This document shows, piece after piece, positions 1 to 12,800 of a stretch of 64,000 nt of DNA. A program made the position numbers and the translations under genes. A model generated the notes under the pieces. It ran no database searches. It had not been told where the DNA came from and saw nothing but the letters and a program-made list of their open reading frames with translations. Source of the stretch: Pisaster brevispinus (taxonomy: Eukaryota; Echinodermata; Asteroidea; Forcipulatida; Asteriidae); contig JAMKCF010000006.1 in NCBI GenBank assembly GCA_023634235.1, forward strand, positions 3,562,921-3,626,920. Direction: 5' to 3'. Numbering within the stretch: position 1 is the first letter of the stretch; every line of letters starts with the position of its first letter.

Positions 1-58
1 GGCTCATTTCTGTCGGCGAATCCGTAACTTTATCCGAACGAATACTAAAATTCTAGCC
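1..58 (+). repeat. Left terminal inverted repeat
   Basis: It begins ggctcatttctgtcggcgaa and ends in attctagcc. It pairs with 20340-20397 on the opposite strand with four mismatches and no gaps. The window starts at base 1 of the match, so the repeat may be longer. Confidence 0.8.
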
Positions 59-455
59 AGAATCTTAAAGACTGATACACTGGGCATATCAAATTTTTGA
101 GCTGGCTAATTTGGTCCACTAATTAGTGGTTAATTAGCAACAGTTATACAGACGTCATTTCCCATCTAAAAAATGCACAAATTCCTATGCGGTAGAGTCA
201 ACTACCTCTTGTAAAGAATTTGTACCCTTCATTATGAATTGTTTTTTGTTTTTTAGTCCAGAATCTTTAAAACTGATACACTGGGCATATCAAATTTTTG
301 AGCTGGCTAATTTGGTCCACTAATTAGTGGTTAATTAACCACATTTATACAGACGTCATTTCCCATCTAAAAAATGCACAAATGCCTATGCGGTAGAGCC
401 AACTACCTCTTGTAAAGAATTTGTACCCTTCATTATGAATTGTTTTTTAAACTTA
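54..455 (+). repeat. Two direct copies of the ~200-bp subterminal module
   Basis: Copy 1 (about 54-253) and copy 2 (about 256-455) share long near-identical runs, for example actgatacactgggcatatc, aatttggtccactaattagt and ctacctcttgtaaagaattt. Their spacing is about 202 bp. Each contains the short palindrome actaattagt. The same module appears inverted at 790-893 and 19945-20115. Confidence 0.85.
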
Positions 456-789
456 AAAGTAAGTAAGAGACGGACAAATACACAAAAGACCTCGAACGGG
501 GGAAGACTTACAACAAATAAGAAAACAATGTTCTTTGCTGATAACATTTTTAAAGAGGAAGCTATCAAATAATGCGAAATAAGATGTCAATTTTGTTTAA
601 AATATCAATTCCTGCAATTACTGAATTCGAAAAGTCCGAAGAATGTTAAAGAAGGGATAAACAACCTGTAGTCATTTGATGTTTATCTGGAATTTCTAAT
701 GGTAATGAGAACTCAGATGGCAGCTGAGTTTGGTGGTCATTGATCACGTGTCAAGGCTCCATTTGGCTTTCGAAAGTAACACATTGAAA
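456..789. other. Left-arm spacer, no gene seen
   Basis: AT-rich sequence between the direct modules and the inverted half-module. I see no convincing coding exon, RNA gene or further repeat; an open frame overlapping its left part is short and unconvincing. Confidence 0.5.
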
Positions 790-893
790 AACATTGAAAG
801 CCCAGTGTAGCAGTCTTCAAGATTCTGGACTAAAACTTCCACTTTTATTCATAATGAAAGGTACAAATTCTTCACAAGAGGTAGTTGACTCAA
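790..893 (-). repeat. Inverted half copy of the module, cut by the satellite
   Basis: Bases 790-893 match the reverse complement of the left-arm module (cttcaagattctgga, then gtacaaattcttcacaagag, then gtagttgactcaacc). The match stops after 'ctcaacc', exactly where the 27-bp array begins. In the right-arm copy the same position continues as gcatatgcaattgcg. Confidence 0.8.
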
Positions 894-3800
894 CCAGTTG
901 CAGTTGGCAGCAGCTGGGGCCCAGTTGCAGTTGGCAGCAGCTGGGGCCCAGTTGCAGTTGGCAGCAGCTGGGGCCCAGTTGCAGTTGGCAGCAGCTGGGG
1001 CCCAGTTGCAGTTGGCAGCAGCTGGGGCCCAGTTGCAGTTGGCAGCAGCTGGGGCCCAGTTGCAGTTGGCAGCAGCTGGGGCCCAGTTGCAGTTGGCAGC
1101 AGCTGGGGCCCAGTTGCAGTTGGCAGCAGCTGGGGCCCAGTTGCAGTTGGCAGCAGCTGGGGCCCAGTTGCAGTTGGCAGCAGCTGGGGCCCAGTTGCAG
1201 TTGGCAGCAGCTGGGGCCCAGTTGCAGTTGGCAGCAGCTGGGGCCCAGTTGCAGTTGGCAGCAGCTGGGGCCCAGTTGCAGTTGGCAGCAGCTGGGGCCC
1301 AGTTGCAGTTGGCAGCAGCTGGGGCCCAGTTGCAGTTGGCAGCAGCTGGGGCCCAGTTGCAGTTGGCAGCAGCTGGGGCCCAGTTGCAGTTGGCAGCAGC
1401 TGGGGCCCAGTTGCAGTTGGCAGCAGCTGGGGCCCAGTTGCAGTTGGCAGCAGCTGGGGCCCAGTTGCAGTTGGCAGCAGCTGGGGCCCAGTTGCAGTTG
1501 GCAGCAGCTGGGGCCCAGTTGCAGTTGGCAGCAGCTGGGGCCCAGTTGCAGTTGGCAGCAGCTGGGGCCCAGTTGCAGTTGGCAGCAGCTGGGGCCCAGT
1601 TGCAGTTGGCAGCAGCTGGGGCCCAGTTGCAGTTGGCAGCAGCTGGGGCCCAGTTGCAGTTGGCAGCAGCTGGGGCCCAGTTGCAGTTGGCAGCAGCTGG
1701 GGCCCAGTTGCAGTTGGCAGCAGCTGGGGCCCAGTTGCAGTTGGCAGCAGCTGGGGCCCAGTTGCAGTTGGCAGCAGCTGGGGCCCAGTTGCAGTTGGCA
1801 GCAGCTGGGGCCCAGTTGCAGTTGGCAGCAGCTGGGGCCCAGTTGCAGTTGGCAGCAGCTGGGGCCCAGTTGCAGTTGGCAGCAGCTGGGGCCCAGTTGC
1901 AGTTGGCAGCAGCTGGGGCCCAGTTGCAGTTGGCAGCAGCTGGGGCCCAGTTGCAGTTGGCAGCAGCTGGGGCCCAGTTGCAGTTGGCAGCAGCTGGGGC
2001 CCAGTTGCAGTTGGCAGCAGCTGGGGCCCAGTTGCAGTTGGCAGCAGCTGGGGCCCAGTTGCAGTTGGCAGCAGCTGGGGCCCAGTTGCAGTTGGCAGCA
2101 GCTGGGGCCCAGTTGCAGTTGGCAGCAGCTGGGGCCCAGTTGCAGTTGGCAGCAGCTGGGGCCCAGTTGCAGTTGGCAGCAGCTGGGGCCCAGTTGCAGT
2201 TGGCAGCAGCTGGGGCCCAGTTGCAGTTGGCAGCAGCTGGGGCCCAGTTGCAGTTGGCAGCAGCTGGGGCCCAGTTGCAGTTGGCAGCAGCTGGGGCCCA
2301 GTTGCAGTTGGCAGCAGCTGGGGCCCAGTTGCAGTTGGCAGCAGCTGGGGCCCAGTTGCAGTTGGCAGCAGCTGGGGCCCAGTTGCAGTTGGCAGCAGCT
2401 GGGGCCCAGTTGCAGTTGGCAGCAGCTGGGGCCCAGTTGCAGTTGGCAGCAGCTGGGGCCCAGTTGCAGTTGGCAGCAGCTGGGGCCCAGTTGCAGTTGG
2501 CAGCAGCTGGGGCCCAGTTGCAGTTGGCAGCAGCTGGGGCCCAGTTGCAGTTGGCAGCAGCTGGGGCCCAGTTGCAGTTGGCAGCAGCTGGGGCCCAGTT
2601 GCAGTTGGCAGCAGCTGGGGCCCAGTTGCAGTTGGCAGCAGCTGGGGCCCAGTTGCAGTTGGCAGCAGCTGGGGCCCAGTTGCAGTTGGCAGCAGCTGGG
2701 GCCCAGTTGCAGTTGGCAGCAGCTGGGGCCCAGTTGCAGTTGGCAGCAGCTGGGGCCCAGTTGCAGTTGGCAGCAGCTGGGGCCCAGTTGCAGTTGGCAG
2801 CAGCTGGGGCCCAGTTGCAGTTGGCAGCAGCTGGGGCCCAGTTGCAGTTGGCAGCAGCTGGGGCCCAGTTGCAGTTGGCAGCAGCTGGGGCCCAGTTGCA
2901 GTTGGCAGCAGCTGGGGCCCAGTTGCAGTTGGCAGCAGCTGGGGCCCAGTTGCAGTTGGCAGCAGCTGGGGCCCAGTTGCAGTTGGCAGCAGCTGGGGCC
3001 CAGTTGCAGTTGGCAGCAGCTGGGGCCCAGTTGCAGTTGGCAGCAGCTGGGGCCCAGTTGCAGTTGGCAGCAGCTGGGGCCCAGTTGCAGTTGGCAGCAG
3101 CTGGGGCCCAGTTGCAGTTGGCAGCAGCTGGGGCCCAGTTGCAGTTGGCAGCAGCTGGGGCCCAGTTGCAGTTGGCAGCAGCTGGGGCCCAGTTGCAGTT
3201 GGCAGCAGCTGGGGCCCAGTTGCAGTTGGCAGCAGCTGGGGCCCAGTTGCAGTTGGCAGCAGCTGGGGCCCAGTTGCAGTTGGCAGCAGCTGGGGCCCAG
3301 TTGCAGTTGGCAGCAGCTGGGGCCCAGTTGCAGTTGGCAGCAGCTGGGGCCCAGTTGCAGTTGGCAGCAGCTGGGGCCCAGTTGCAGTTGGCAGCAGCTG
3401 GGGCCCAGTTGCAGTTGGCAGCAGCTGGGGCCCAGTTGCAGTTGGCAGCAGCTGGGGCCCAGTTGCAGTTGGCAGCAGCTGGGGCCCAGTTGCAGTTGGC
3501 AGCAGCTGGGGCCCAGTTGCAGTTGGCAGCAGCTGGGGCCCAGTTGCAGTTGGCAGCAGCTGGGGCCCAGTTGCAGTTGGCAGCAGCTGGGGCCCAGTTG
3601 CAGTTGGCAGCAGCTGGGGCCCAGTTGCAGTTGGCAGCAGCTGGGGCCCAGTTGCAGTTGGCAGCAGCTGGGGCCCAGTTGCAGTTGGCAGCAGCTGGGG
3701 CCCAGTTGCAGTTGGCAGCAGCTGGGGCCCAGTTGCAGTTGGCAGCAGCTGGGGCCCAGTTGCAGTTGGCAGCAGCTGGGGCCCAGTTGCAGTTGGCAGC

Positions 3801-6800
3801 AGCTGGGGCCCAGTTGCAGTTGGCAGCAGCTGGGGCCCAGTTGCAGTTGGCAGCAGCTGGGGCCCAGTTGCAGTTGGCAGCAGCTGGGGCCCAGTTGCAG
3901 TTGGCAGCAGCTGGGGCCCAGTTGCAGTTGGCAGCAGCTGGGGCCCAGTTGCAGTTGGCAGCAGCTGGGGCCCAGTTGCAGTTGGCAGCAGCTGGGGCCC
4001 AGTTGCAGTTGGCAGCAGCTGGGGCCCAGTTGCAGTTGGCAGCAGCTGGGGCCCAGTTGCAGTTGGCAGCAGCTGGGGCCCAGTTGCAGTTGGCAGCAGC
4101 TGGGGCCCAGTTGCAGTTGGCAGCAGCTGGGGCCCAGTTGCAGTTGGCAGCAGCTGGGGCCCAGTTGCAGTTGGCAGCAGCTGGGGCCCAGTTGCAGTTG
4201 GCAGCAGCTGGGGCCCAGTTGCAGTTGGCAGCAGCTGGGGCCCAGTTGCAGTTGGCAGCAGCTGGGGCCCAGTTGCAGTTGGCAGCAGCTGGGGCCCAGT
4301 TGCAGTTGGCAGCAGCTGGGGCCCAGTTGCAGTTGGCAGCAGCTGGGGCCCAGTTGCAGTTGGCAGCAGCTGGGGCCCAGTTGCAGTTGGCAGCAGCTGG
4401 GGCCCAGTTGCAGTTGGCAGCAGCTGGGGCCCAGTTGCAGTTGGCAGCAGCTGGGGCCCAGTTGCAGTTGGCAGCAGCTGGGGCCCAGTTGCAGTTGGCA
4501 GCAGCTGGGGCCCAGTTGCAGTTGGCAGCAGCTGGGGCCCAGTTGCAGTTGGCAGCAGCTGGGGCCCAGTTGCAGTTGGCAGCAGCTGGGGCCCAGTTGC
4601 AGTTGGCAGCAGCTGGGGCCCAGTTGCAGTTGGCAGCAGCTGGGGCCCAGTTGCAGTTGGCAGCAGCTGGGGCCCAGTTGCAGTTGGCAGCAGCTGGGGC
4701 CCAGTTGCAGTTGGCAGCAGCTGGGGCCCAGTTGCAGTTGGCAGCAGCTGGGGCCCAGTTGCAGTTGGCAGCAGCTGGGGCCCAGTTGCAGTTGGCAGCA
4801 GCTGGGGCCCAGTTGCAGTTGGCAGCAGCTGGGGCCCAGTTGCAGTTGGCAGCAGCTGGGGCCCAGTTGCAGTTGGCAGCAGCTGGGGCCCAGTTGCAGT
4901 TGGCAGCAGCTGGGGCCCAGTTGCAGTTGGCAGCAGCTGGGGCCCAGTTGCAGTTGGCAGCAGCTGGGGCCCAGTTGCAGTTGGCAGCAGCTGGGGCCCA
5001 GTTGCAGTTGGCAGCAGCTGGGGCCCAGTTGCAGTTGGCAGCAGCTGGGGCCCAGTTGCAGTTGGCAGCAGCTGGGGCCCAGTTGCAGTTGGCAGCAGCT
5101 GGGGCCCAGTTGCAGTTGGCAGCAGCTGGGGCCCAGTTGCAGTTGGCAGCAGCTGGGGCCCAGTTGCAGTTGGCAGCAGCTGGGGCCCAGTTGCAGTTGG
5201 CAGCAGCTGGGGCCCAGTTGCAGTTGGCAGCAGCTGGGGCCCAGTTGCAGTTGGCAGCAGCTGGGGCCCAGTTGCAGTTGGCAGCAGCTGGGGCCCAGTT
5301 GCAGTTGGCAGCAGCTGGGGCCCAGTTGCAGTTGGCAGCAGCTGGGGCCCAGTTGCAGTTGGCAGCAGCTGGGGCCCAGTTGCAGTTGGCAGCAGCTGGG
5401 GCCCAGTTGCAGTTGGCAGCAGCTGGGGCCCAGTTGCAGTTGGCAGCAGCTGGGGCCCAGTTGCAGTTGGCAGCAGCTGGGGCCCAGTTGCAGTTGGCAG
5501 CAGCTGGGGCCCAGTTGCAGTTGGCAGCAGCTGGGGCCCAGTTGCAGTTGGCAGCAGCTGGGGCCCAGTTGCAGTTGGCAGCAGCTGGGGCCCAGTTGCA
5601 GTTGGCAGCAGCTGGGGCCCAGTTGCAGTTGGCAGCAGCTGGGGCCCAGTTGCAGTTGGCAGCAGCTGGGGCCCAGTTGCAGTTGGCAGCAGCTGGGGCC
5701 CAGTTGCAGTTGGCAGCAGCTGGGGCCCAGTTGCAGTTGGCAGCAGCTGGGGCCCAGTTGCAGTTGGCAGCAGCTGGGGCCCAGTTGCAGTTGGCAGCAG
5801 CTGGGGCCCAGTTGCAGTTGGCAGCAGCTGGGGCCCAGTTGCAGTTGGCAGCAGCTGGGGCCCAGTTGCAGTTGGCAGCAGCTGGGGCCCAGTTGCAGTT
5901 GGCAGCAGCTGGGGCCCAGTTGCAGTTGGCAGCAGCTGGGGCCCAGTTGCAGTTGGCAGCAGCTGGGGCCCAGTTGCAGTTGGCAGCAGCTGGGGCCCAG
6001 TTGCAGTTGGCAGCAGCTGGGGCCCAGTTGCAGTTGGCAGCAGCTGGGGCCCAGTTGCAGTTGGCAGCAGCTGGGGCCCAGTTGCAGTTGGCAGCAGCTG
6101 GGGCCCAGTTGCAGTTGGCAGCAGCTGGGGCCCAGTTGCAGTTGGCAGCAGCTGGGGCCCAGTTGCAGTTGGCAGCAGCTGGGGCCCAGTTGCAGTTGGC
6201 AGCAGCTGGGGCCCAGTTGCAGTTGGCAGCAGCTGGGGCCCAGTTGCAGTTGGCAGCAGCTGGGGCCCAGTTGCAGTTGGCAGCAGCTGGGGCCCAGTTG
6301 CAGTTGGCAGCAGCTGGGGCCCAGTTGCAGTTGGCAGCAGCTGGGGCCCAGTTGCAGTTGGCAGCAGCTGGGGCCCAGTTGCAGTTGGCAGCAGCTGGGG
6401 CCCAGTTGCAGTTGGCAGCAGCTGGGGCCCAGTTGCAGTTGGCAGCAGCTGGGGCCCAGTTGCAGTTGGCAGCAGCTGGGGCCCAGTTGCAGTTGGCAGC
6501 AGCTGGGGCCCAGTTGCAGTTGGCAGCAGCTGGGGCCCAGTTGCAGTTGGCAGCAGCTGGGGCCCAGTTGCAGTTGGCAGCAGCTGGGGCCCAGTTGCAG
6601 TTGGCAGCAGCTGGGGCCCAGTTGCAGTTGGCAGCAGCTGGGGCCCAGTTGCAGTTGGCAGCAGCTGGGGCCCAGTTGCAGTTGGCAGCAGCTGGGGCCC
6701 AGTTGCAGTTGGCAGCAGCTGGGGCCCAGTTGCAGTTGGCAGCAGCTGGGGCCCAGTTGCAGTTGGCAGCAGCTGGGGCCCAGTTGCAGTTGGCAGCAGC

Positions 6801-9800
6801 TGGGGCCCAGTTGCAGTTGGCAGCAGCTGGGGCCCAGTTGCAGTTGGCAGCAGCTGGGGCCCAGTTGCAGTTGGCAGCAGCTGGGGCCCAGTTGCAGTTG
6901 GCAGCAGCTGGGGCCCAGTTGCAGTTGGCAGCAGCTGGGGCCCAGTTGCAGTTGGCAGCAGCTGGGGCCCAGTTGCAGTTGGCAGCAGCTGGGGCCCAGT
7001 TGCAGTTGGCAGCAGCTGGGGCCCAGTTGCAGTTGGCAGCAGCTGGGGCCCAGTTGCAGTTGGCAGCAGCTGGGGCCCAGTTGCAGTTGGCAGCAGCTGG
7101 GGCCCAGTTGCAGTTGGCAGCAGCTGGGGCCCAGTTGCAGTTGGCAGCAGCTGGGGCCCAGTTGCAGTTGGCAGCAGCTGGGGCCCAGTTGCAGTTGGCA
7201 GCAGCTGGGGCCCAGTTGCAGTTGGCAGCAGCTGGGGCCCAGTTGCAGTTGGCAGCAGCTGGGGCCCAGTTGCAGTTGGCAGCAGCTGGGGCCCAGTTGC
7301 AGTTGGCAGCAGCTGGGGCCCAGTTGCAGTTGGCAGCAGCTGGGGCCCAGTTGCAGTTGGCAGCAGCTGGGGCCCAGTTGCAGTTGGCAGCAGCTGGGGC
7401 CCAGTTGCAGTTGGCAGCAGCTGGGGCCCAGTTGCAGTTGGCAGCAGCTGGGGCCCAGTTGCAGTTGGCAGCAGCTGGGGCCCAGTTGCAGTTGGCAGCA
7501 GCTGGGGCCCAGTTGCAGTTGGCAGCAGCTGGGGCCCAGTTGCAGTTGGCAGCAGCTGGGGCCCAGTTGCAGTTGGCAGCAGCTGGGGCCCAGTTGCAGT
7601 TGGCAGCAGCTGGGGCCCAGTTGCAGTTGGCAGCAGCTGGGGCCCAGTTGCAGTTGGCAGCAGCTGGGGCCCAGTTGCAGTTGGCAGCAGCTGGGGCCCA
7701 GTTGCAGTTGGCAGCAGCTGGGGCCCAGTTGCAGTTGGCAGCAGCTGGGGCCCAGTTGCAGTTGGCAGCAGCTGGGGCCCAGTTGCAGTTGGCAGCAGCT
7801 GGGGCCCAGTTGCAGTTGGCAGCAGCTGGGGCCCAGTTGCAGTTGGCAGCAGCTGGGGCCCAGTTGCAGTTGGCAGCAGCTGGGGCCCAGTTGCAGTTGG
7901 CAGCAGCTGGGGCCCAGTTGCAGTTGGCAGCAGCTGGGGCCCAGTTGCAGTTGGCAGCAGCTGGGGCCCAGTTGCAGTTGGCAGCAGCTGGGGCCCAGTT
8001 GCAGTTGGCAGCAGCTGGGGCCCAGTTGCAGTTGGCAGCAGCTGGGGCCCAGTTGCAGTTGGCAGCAGCTGGGGCCCAGTTGCAGTTGGCAGCAGCTGGG
8101 GCCCAGTTGCAGTTGGCAGCAGCTGGGGCCCAGTTGCAGTTGGCAGCAGCTGGGGCCCAGTTGCAGTTGGCAGCAGCTGGGGCCCAGTTGCAGTTGGCAG
8201 CAGCTGGGGCCCAGTTGCAGTTGGCAGCAGCTGGGGCCCAGTTGCAGTTGGCAGCAGCTGGGGCCCAGTTGCAGTTGGCAGCAGCTGGGGCCCAGTTGCA
8301 GTTGGCAGCAGCTGGGGCCCAGTTGCAGTTGGCAGCAGCTGGGGCCCAGTTGCAGTTGGCAGCAGCTGGGGCCCAGTTGCAGTTGGCAGCAGCTGGGGCC
8401 CAGTTGCAGTTGGCAGCAGCTGGGGCCCAGTTGCAGTTGGCAGCAGCTGGGGCCCAGTTGCAGTTGGCAGCAGCTGGGGCCCAGTTGCAGTTGGCAGCAG
8501 CTGGGGCCCAGTTGCAGTTGGCAGCAGCTGGGGCCCAGTTGCAGTTGGCAGCAGCTGGGGCCCAGTTGCAGTTGGCAGCAGCTGGGGCCCAGTTGCAGTT
8601 GGCAGCAGCTGGGGCCCAGTTGCAGTTGGCAGCAGCTGGGGCCCAGTTGCAGTTGGCAGCAGCTGGGGCCCAGTTGCAGTTGGCAGCAGCTGGGGCCCAG
8701 TTGCAGTTGGCAGCAGCTGGGGCCCAGTTGCAGTTGGCAGCAGCTGGGGCCCAGTTGCAGTTGGCAGCAGCTGGGGCCCAGTTGCAGTTGGCAGCAGCTG
8801 GGGCCCAGTTGCAGTTGGCAGCAGCTGGGGCCCAGTTGCAGTTGGCAGCAGCTGGGGCCCAGTTGCAGTTGGCAGCAGCTGGGGCCCAGTTGCAGTTGGC
8901 AGCAGCTGGGGCCCAGTTGCAGTTGGCAGCAGCTGGGGCCCAGTTGCAGTTGGCAGCAGCTGGGGCCCAGTTGCAGTTGGCAGCAGCTGGGGCCCAGTTG
9001 CAGTTGGCAGCAGCTGGGGCCCAGTTGCAGTTGGCAGCAGCTGGGGCCCAGTTGCAGTTGGCAGCAGCTGGGGCCCAGTTGCAGTTGGCAGCAGCTGGGG
9101 CCCAGTTGCAGTTGGCAGCAGCTGGGGCCCAGTTGCAGTTGGCAGCAGCTGGGGCCCAGTTGCAGTTGGCAGCAGCTGGGGCCCAGTTGCAGTTGGCAGC
9201 AGCTGGGGCCCAGTTGCAGTTGGCAGCAGCTGGGGCCCAGTTGCAGTTGGCAGCAGCTGGGGCCCAGTTGCAGTTGGCAGCAGCTGGGGCCCAGTTGCAG
9301 TTGGCAGCAGCTGGGGCCCAGTTGCAGTTGGCAGCAGCTGGGGCCCAGTTGCAGTTGGCAGCAGCTGGGGCCCAGTTGCAGTTGGCAGCAGCTGGGGCCC
9401 AGTTGCAGTTGGCAGCAGCTGGGGCCCAGTTGCAGTTGGCAGCAGCTGGGGCCCAGTTGCAGTTGGCAGCAGCTGGGGCCCAGTTGCAGTTGGCAGCAGC
9501 TGGGGCCCAGTTGCAGTTGGCAGCAGCTGGGGCCCAGTTGCAGTTGGCAGCAGCTGGGGCCCAGTTGCAGTTGGCAGCAGCTGGGGCCCAGTTGCAGTTG
9601 GCAGCAGCTGGGGCCCAGTTGCAGTTGGCAGCAGCTGGGGCCCAGTTGCAGTTGGCAGCAGCTGGGGCCCAGTTGCAGTTGGCAGCAGCTGGGGCCCAGT
9701 TGCAGTTGGCAGCAGCTGGGGCCCAGTTGCAGTTGGCAGCAGCTGGGGCCCAGTTGCAGTTGGCAGCAGCTGGGGCCCAGTTGCAGTTGGCAGCAGCTGG

Positions 9801-12800
9801 GGCCCAGTTGCAGTTGGCAGCAGCTGGGGCCCAGTTGCAGTTGGCAGCAGCTGGGGCCCAGTTGCAGTTGGCAGCAGCTGGGGCCCAGTTGCAGTTGGCA
9901 GCAGCTGGGGCCCAGTTGCAGTTGGCAGCAGCTGGGGCCCAGTTGCAGTTGGCAGCAGCTGGGGCCCAGTTGCAGTTGGCAGCAGCTGGGGCCCAGTTGC
10001 AGTTGGCAGCAGCTGGGGCCCAGTTGCAGTTGGCAGCAGCTGGGGCCCAGTTGCAGTTGGCAGCAGCTGGGGCCCAGTTGCAGTTGGCAGCAGCTGGGGC
10101 CCAGTTGCAGTTGGCAGCAGCTGGGGCCCAGTTGCAGTTGGCAGCAGCTGGGGCCCAGTTGCAGTTGGCAGCAGCTGGGGCCCAGTTGCAGTTGGCAGCA
10201 GCTGGGGCCCAGTTGCAGTTGGCAGCAGCTGGGGCCCAGTTGCAGTTGGCAGCAGCTGGGGCCCAGTTGCAGTTGGCAGCAGCTGGGGCCCAGTTGCAGT
10301 TGGCAGCAGCTGGGGCCCAGTTGCAGTTGGCAGCAGCTGGGGCCCAGTTGCAGTTGGCAGCAGCTGGGGCCCAGTTGCAGTTGGCAGCAGCTGGGGCCCA
10401 GTTGCAGTTGGCAGCAGCTGGGGCCCAGTTGCAGTTGGCAGCAGCTGGGGCCCAGTTGCAGTTGGCAGCAGCTGGGGCCCAGTTGCAGTTGGCAGCAGCT
10501 GGGGCCCAGTTGCAGTTGGCAGCAGCTGGGGCCCAGTTGCAGTTGGCAGCAGCTGGGGCCCAGTTGCAGTTGGCAGCAGCTGGGGCCCAGTTGCAGTTGG
10601 CAGCAGCTGGGGCCCAGTTGCAGTTGGCAGCAGCTGGGGCCCAGTTGCAGTTGGCAGCAGCTGGGGCCCAGTTGCAGTTGGCAGCAGCTGGGGCCCAGTT
10701 GCAGTTGGCAGCAGCTGGGGCCCAGTTGCAGTTGGCAGCAGCTGGGGCCCAGTTGCAGTTGGCAGCAGCTGGGGCCCAGTTGCAGTTGGCAGCAGCTGGG
10801 GCCCAGTTGCAGTTGGCAGCAGCTGGGGCCCAGTTGCAGTTGGCAGCAGCTGGGGCCCAGTTGCAGTTGGCAGCAGCTGGGGCCCAGTTGCAGTTGGCAG
10901 CAGCTGGGGCCCAGTTGCAGTTGGCAGCAGCTGGGGCCCAGTTGCAGTTGGCAGCAGCTGGGGCCCAGTTGCAGTTGGCAGCAGCTGGGGCCCAGTTGCA
11001 GTTGGCAGCAGCTGGGGCCCAGTTGCAGTTGGCAGCAGCTGGGGCCCAGTTGCAGTTGGCAGCAGCTGGGGCCCAGTTGCAGTTGGCAGCAGCTGGGGCC
11101 CAGTTGCAGTTGGCAGCAGCTGGGGCCCAGTTGCAGTTGGCAGCAGCTGGGGCCCAGTTGCAGTTGGCAGCAGCTGGGGCCCAGTTGCAGTTGGCAGCAG
11201 CTGGGGCCCAGTTGCAGTTGGCAGCAGCTGGGGCCCAGTTGCAGTTGGCAGCAGCTGGGGCCCAGTTGCAGTTGGCAGCAGCTGGGGCCCAGTTGCAGTT
11301 GGCAGCAGCTGGGGCCCAGTTGCAGTTGGCAGCAGCTGGGGCCCAGTTGCAGTTGGCAGCAGCTGGGGCCCAGTTGCAGTTGGCAGCAGCTGGGGCCCAG
11401 TTGCAGTTGGCAGCAGCTGGGGCCCAGTTGCAGTTGGCAGCAGCTGGGGCCCAGTTGCAGTTGGCAGCAGCTGGGGCCCAGTTGCAGTTGGCAGCAGCTG
11501 GGGCCCAGTTGCAGTTGGCAGCAGCTGGGGCCCAGTTGCAGTTGGCAGCAGCTGGGGCCCAGTTGCAGTTGGCAGCAGCTGGGGCCCAGTTGCAGTTGGC
11601 AGCAGCTGGGGCCCAGTTGCAGTTGGCAGCAGCTGGGGCCCAGTTGCAGTTGGCAGCAGCTGGGGCCCAGTTGCAGTTGGCAGCAGCTGGGGCCCAGTTG
11701 CAGTTGGCAGCAGCTGGGGCCCAGTTGCAGTTGGCAGCAGCTGGGGCCCAGTTGCAGTTGGCAGCAGCTGGGGCCCAGTTGCAGTTGGCAGCAGCTGGGG
11801 CCCAGTTGCAGTTGGCAGCAGCTGGGGCCCAGTTGCAGTTGGCAGCAGCTGGGGCCCAGTTGCAGTTGGCAGCAGCTGGGGCCCAGTTGCAGTTGGCAGC
11901 AGCTGGGGCCCAGTTGCAGTTGGCAGCAGCTGGGGCCCAGTTGCAGTTGGCAGCAGCTGGGGCCCAGTTGCAGTTGGCAGCAGCTGGGGCCCAGTTGCAG
12001 TTGGCAGCAGCTGGGGCCCAGTTGCAGTTGGCAGCAGCTGGGGCCCAGTTGCAGTTGGCAGCAGCTGGGGCCCAGTTGCAGTTGGCAGCAGCTGGGGCCC
12101 AGTTGCAGTTGGCAGCAGCTGGGGCCCAGTTGCAGTTGGCAGCAGCTGGGGCCCAGTTGCAGTTGGCAGCAGCTGGGGCCCAGTTGCAGTTGGCAGCAGC
12201 TGGGGCCCAGTTGCAGTTGGCAGCAGCTGGGGCCCAGTTGCAGTTGGCAGCAGCTGGGGCCCAGTTGCAGTTGGCAGCAGCTGGGGCCCAGTTGCAGTTG
12301 GCAGCAGCTGGGGCCCAGTTGCAGTTGGCAGCAGCTGGGGCCCAGTTGCAGTTGGCAGCAGCTGGGGCCCAGTTGCAGTTGGCAGCAGCTGGGGCCCAGT
12401 TGCAGTTGGCAGCAGCTGGGGCCCAGTTGCAGTTGGCAGCAGCTGGGGCCCAGTTGCAGTTGGCAGCAGCTGGGGCCCAGTTGCAGTTGGCAGCAGCTGG
12501 GGCCCAGTTGCAGTTGGCAGCAGCTGGGGCCCAGTTGCAGTTGGCAGCAGCTGGGGCCCAGTTGCAGTTGGCAGCAGCTGGGGCCCAGTTGCAGTTGGCA
12601 GCAGCTGGGGCCCAGTTGCAGTTGGCAGCAGCTGGGGCCCAGTTGCAGTTGGCAGCAGCTGGGGCCCAGTTGCAGTTGGCAGCAGCTGGGGCCCAGTTGC
12701 AGTTGGCAGCAGCTGGGGCCCAGTTGCAGTTGGCAGCAGCTGGGGCCCAGTTGCAGTTGGCAGCAGCTGGGGCCCAGTTGCAGTTGGCAGCAGCTGGGGC

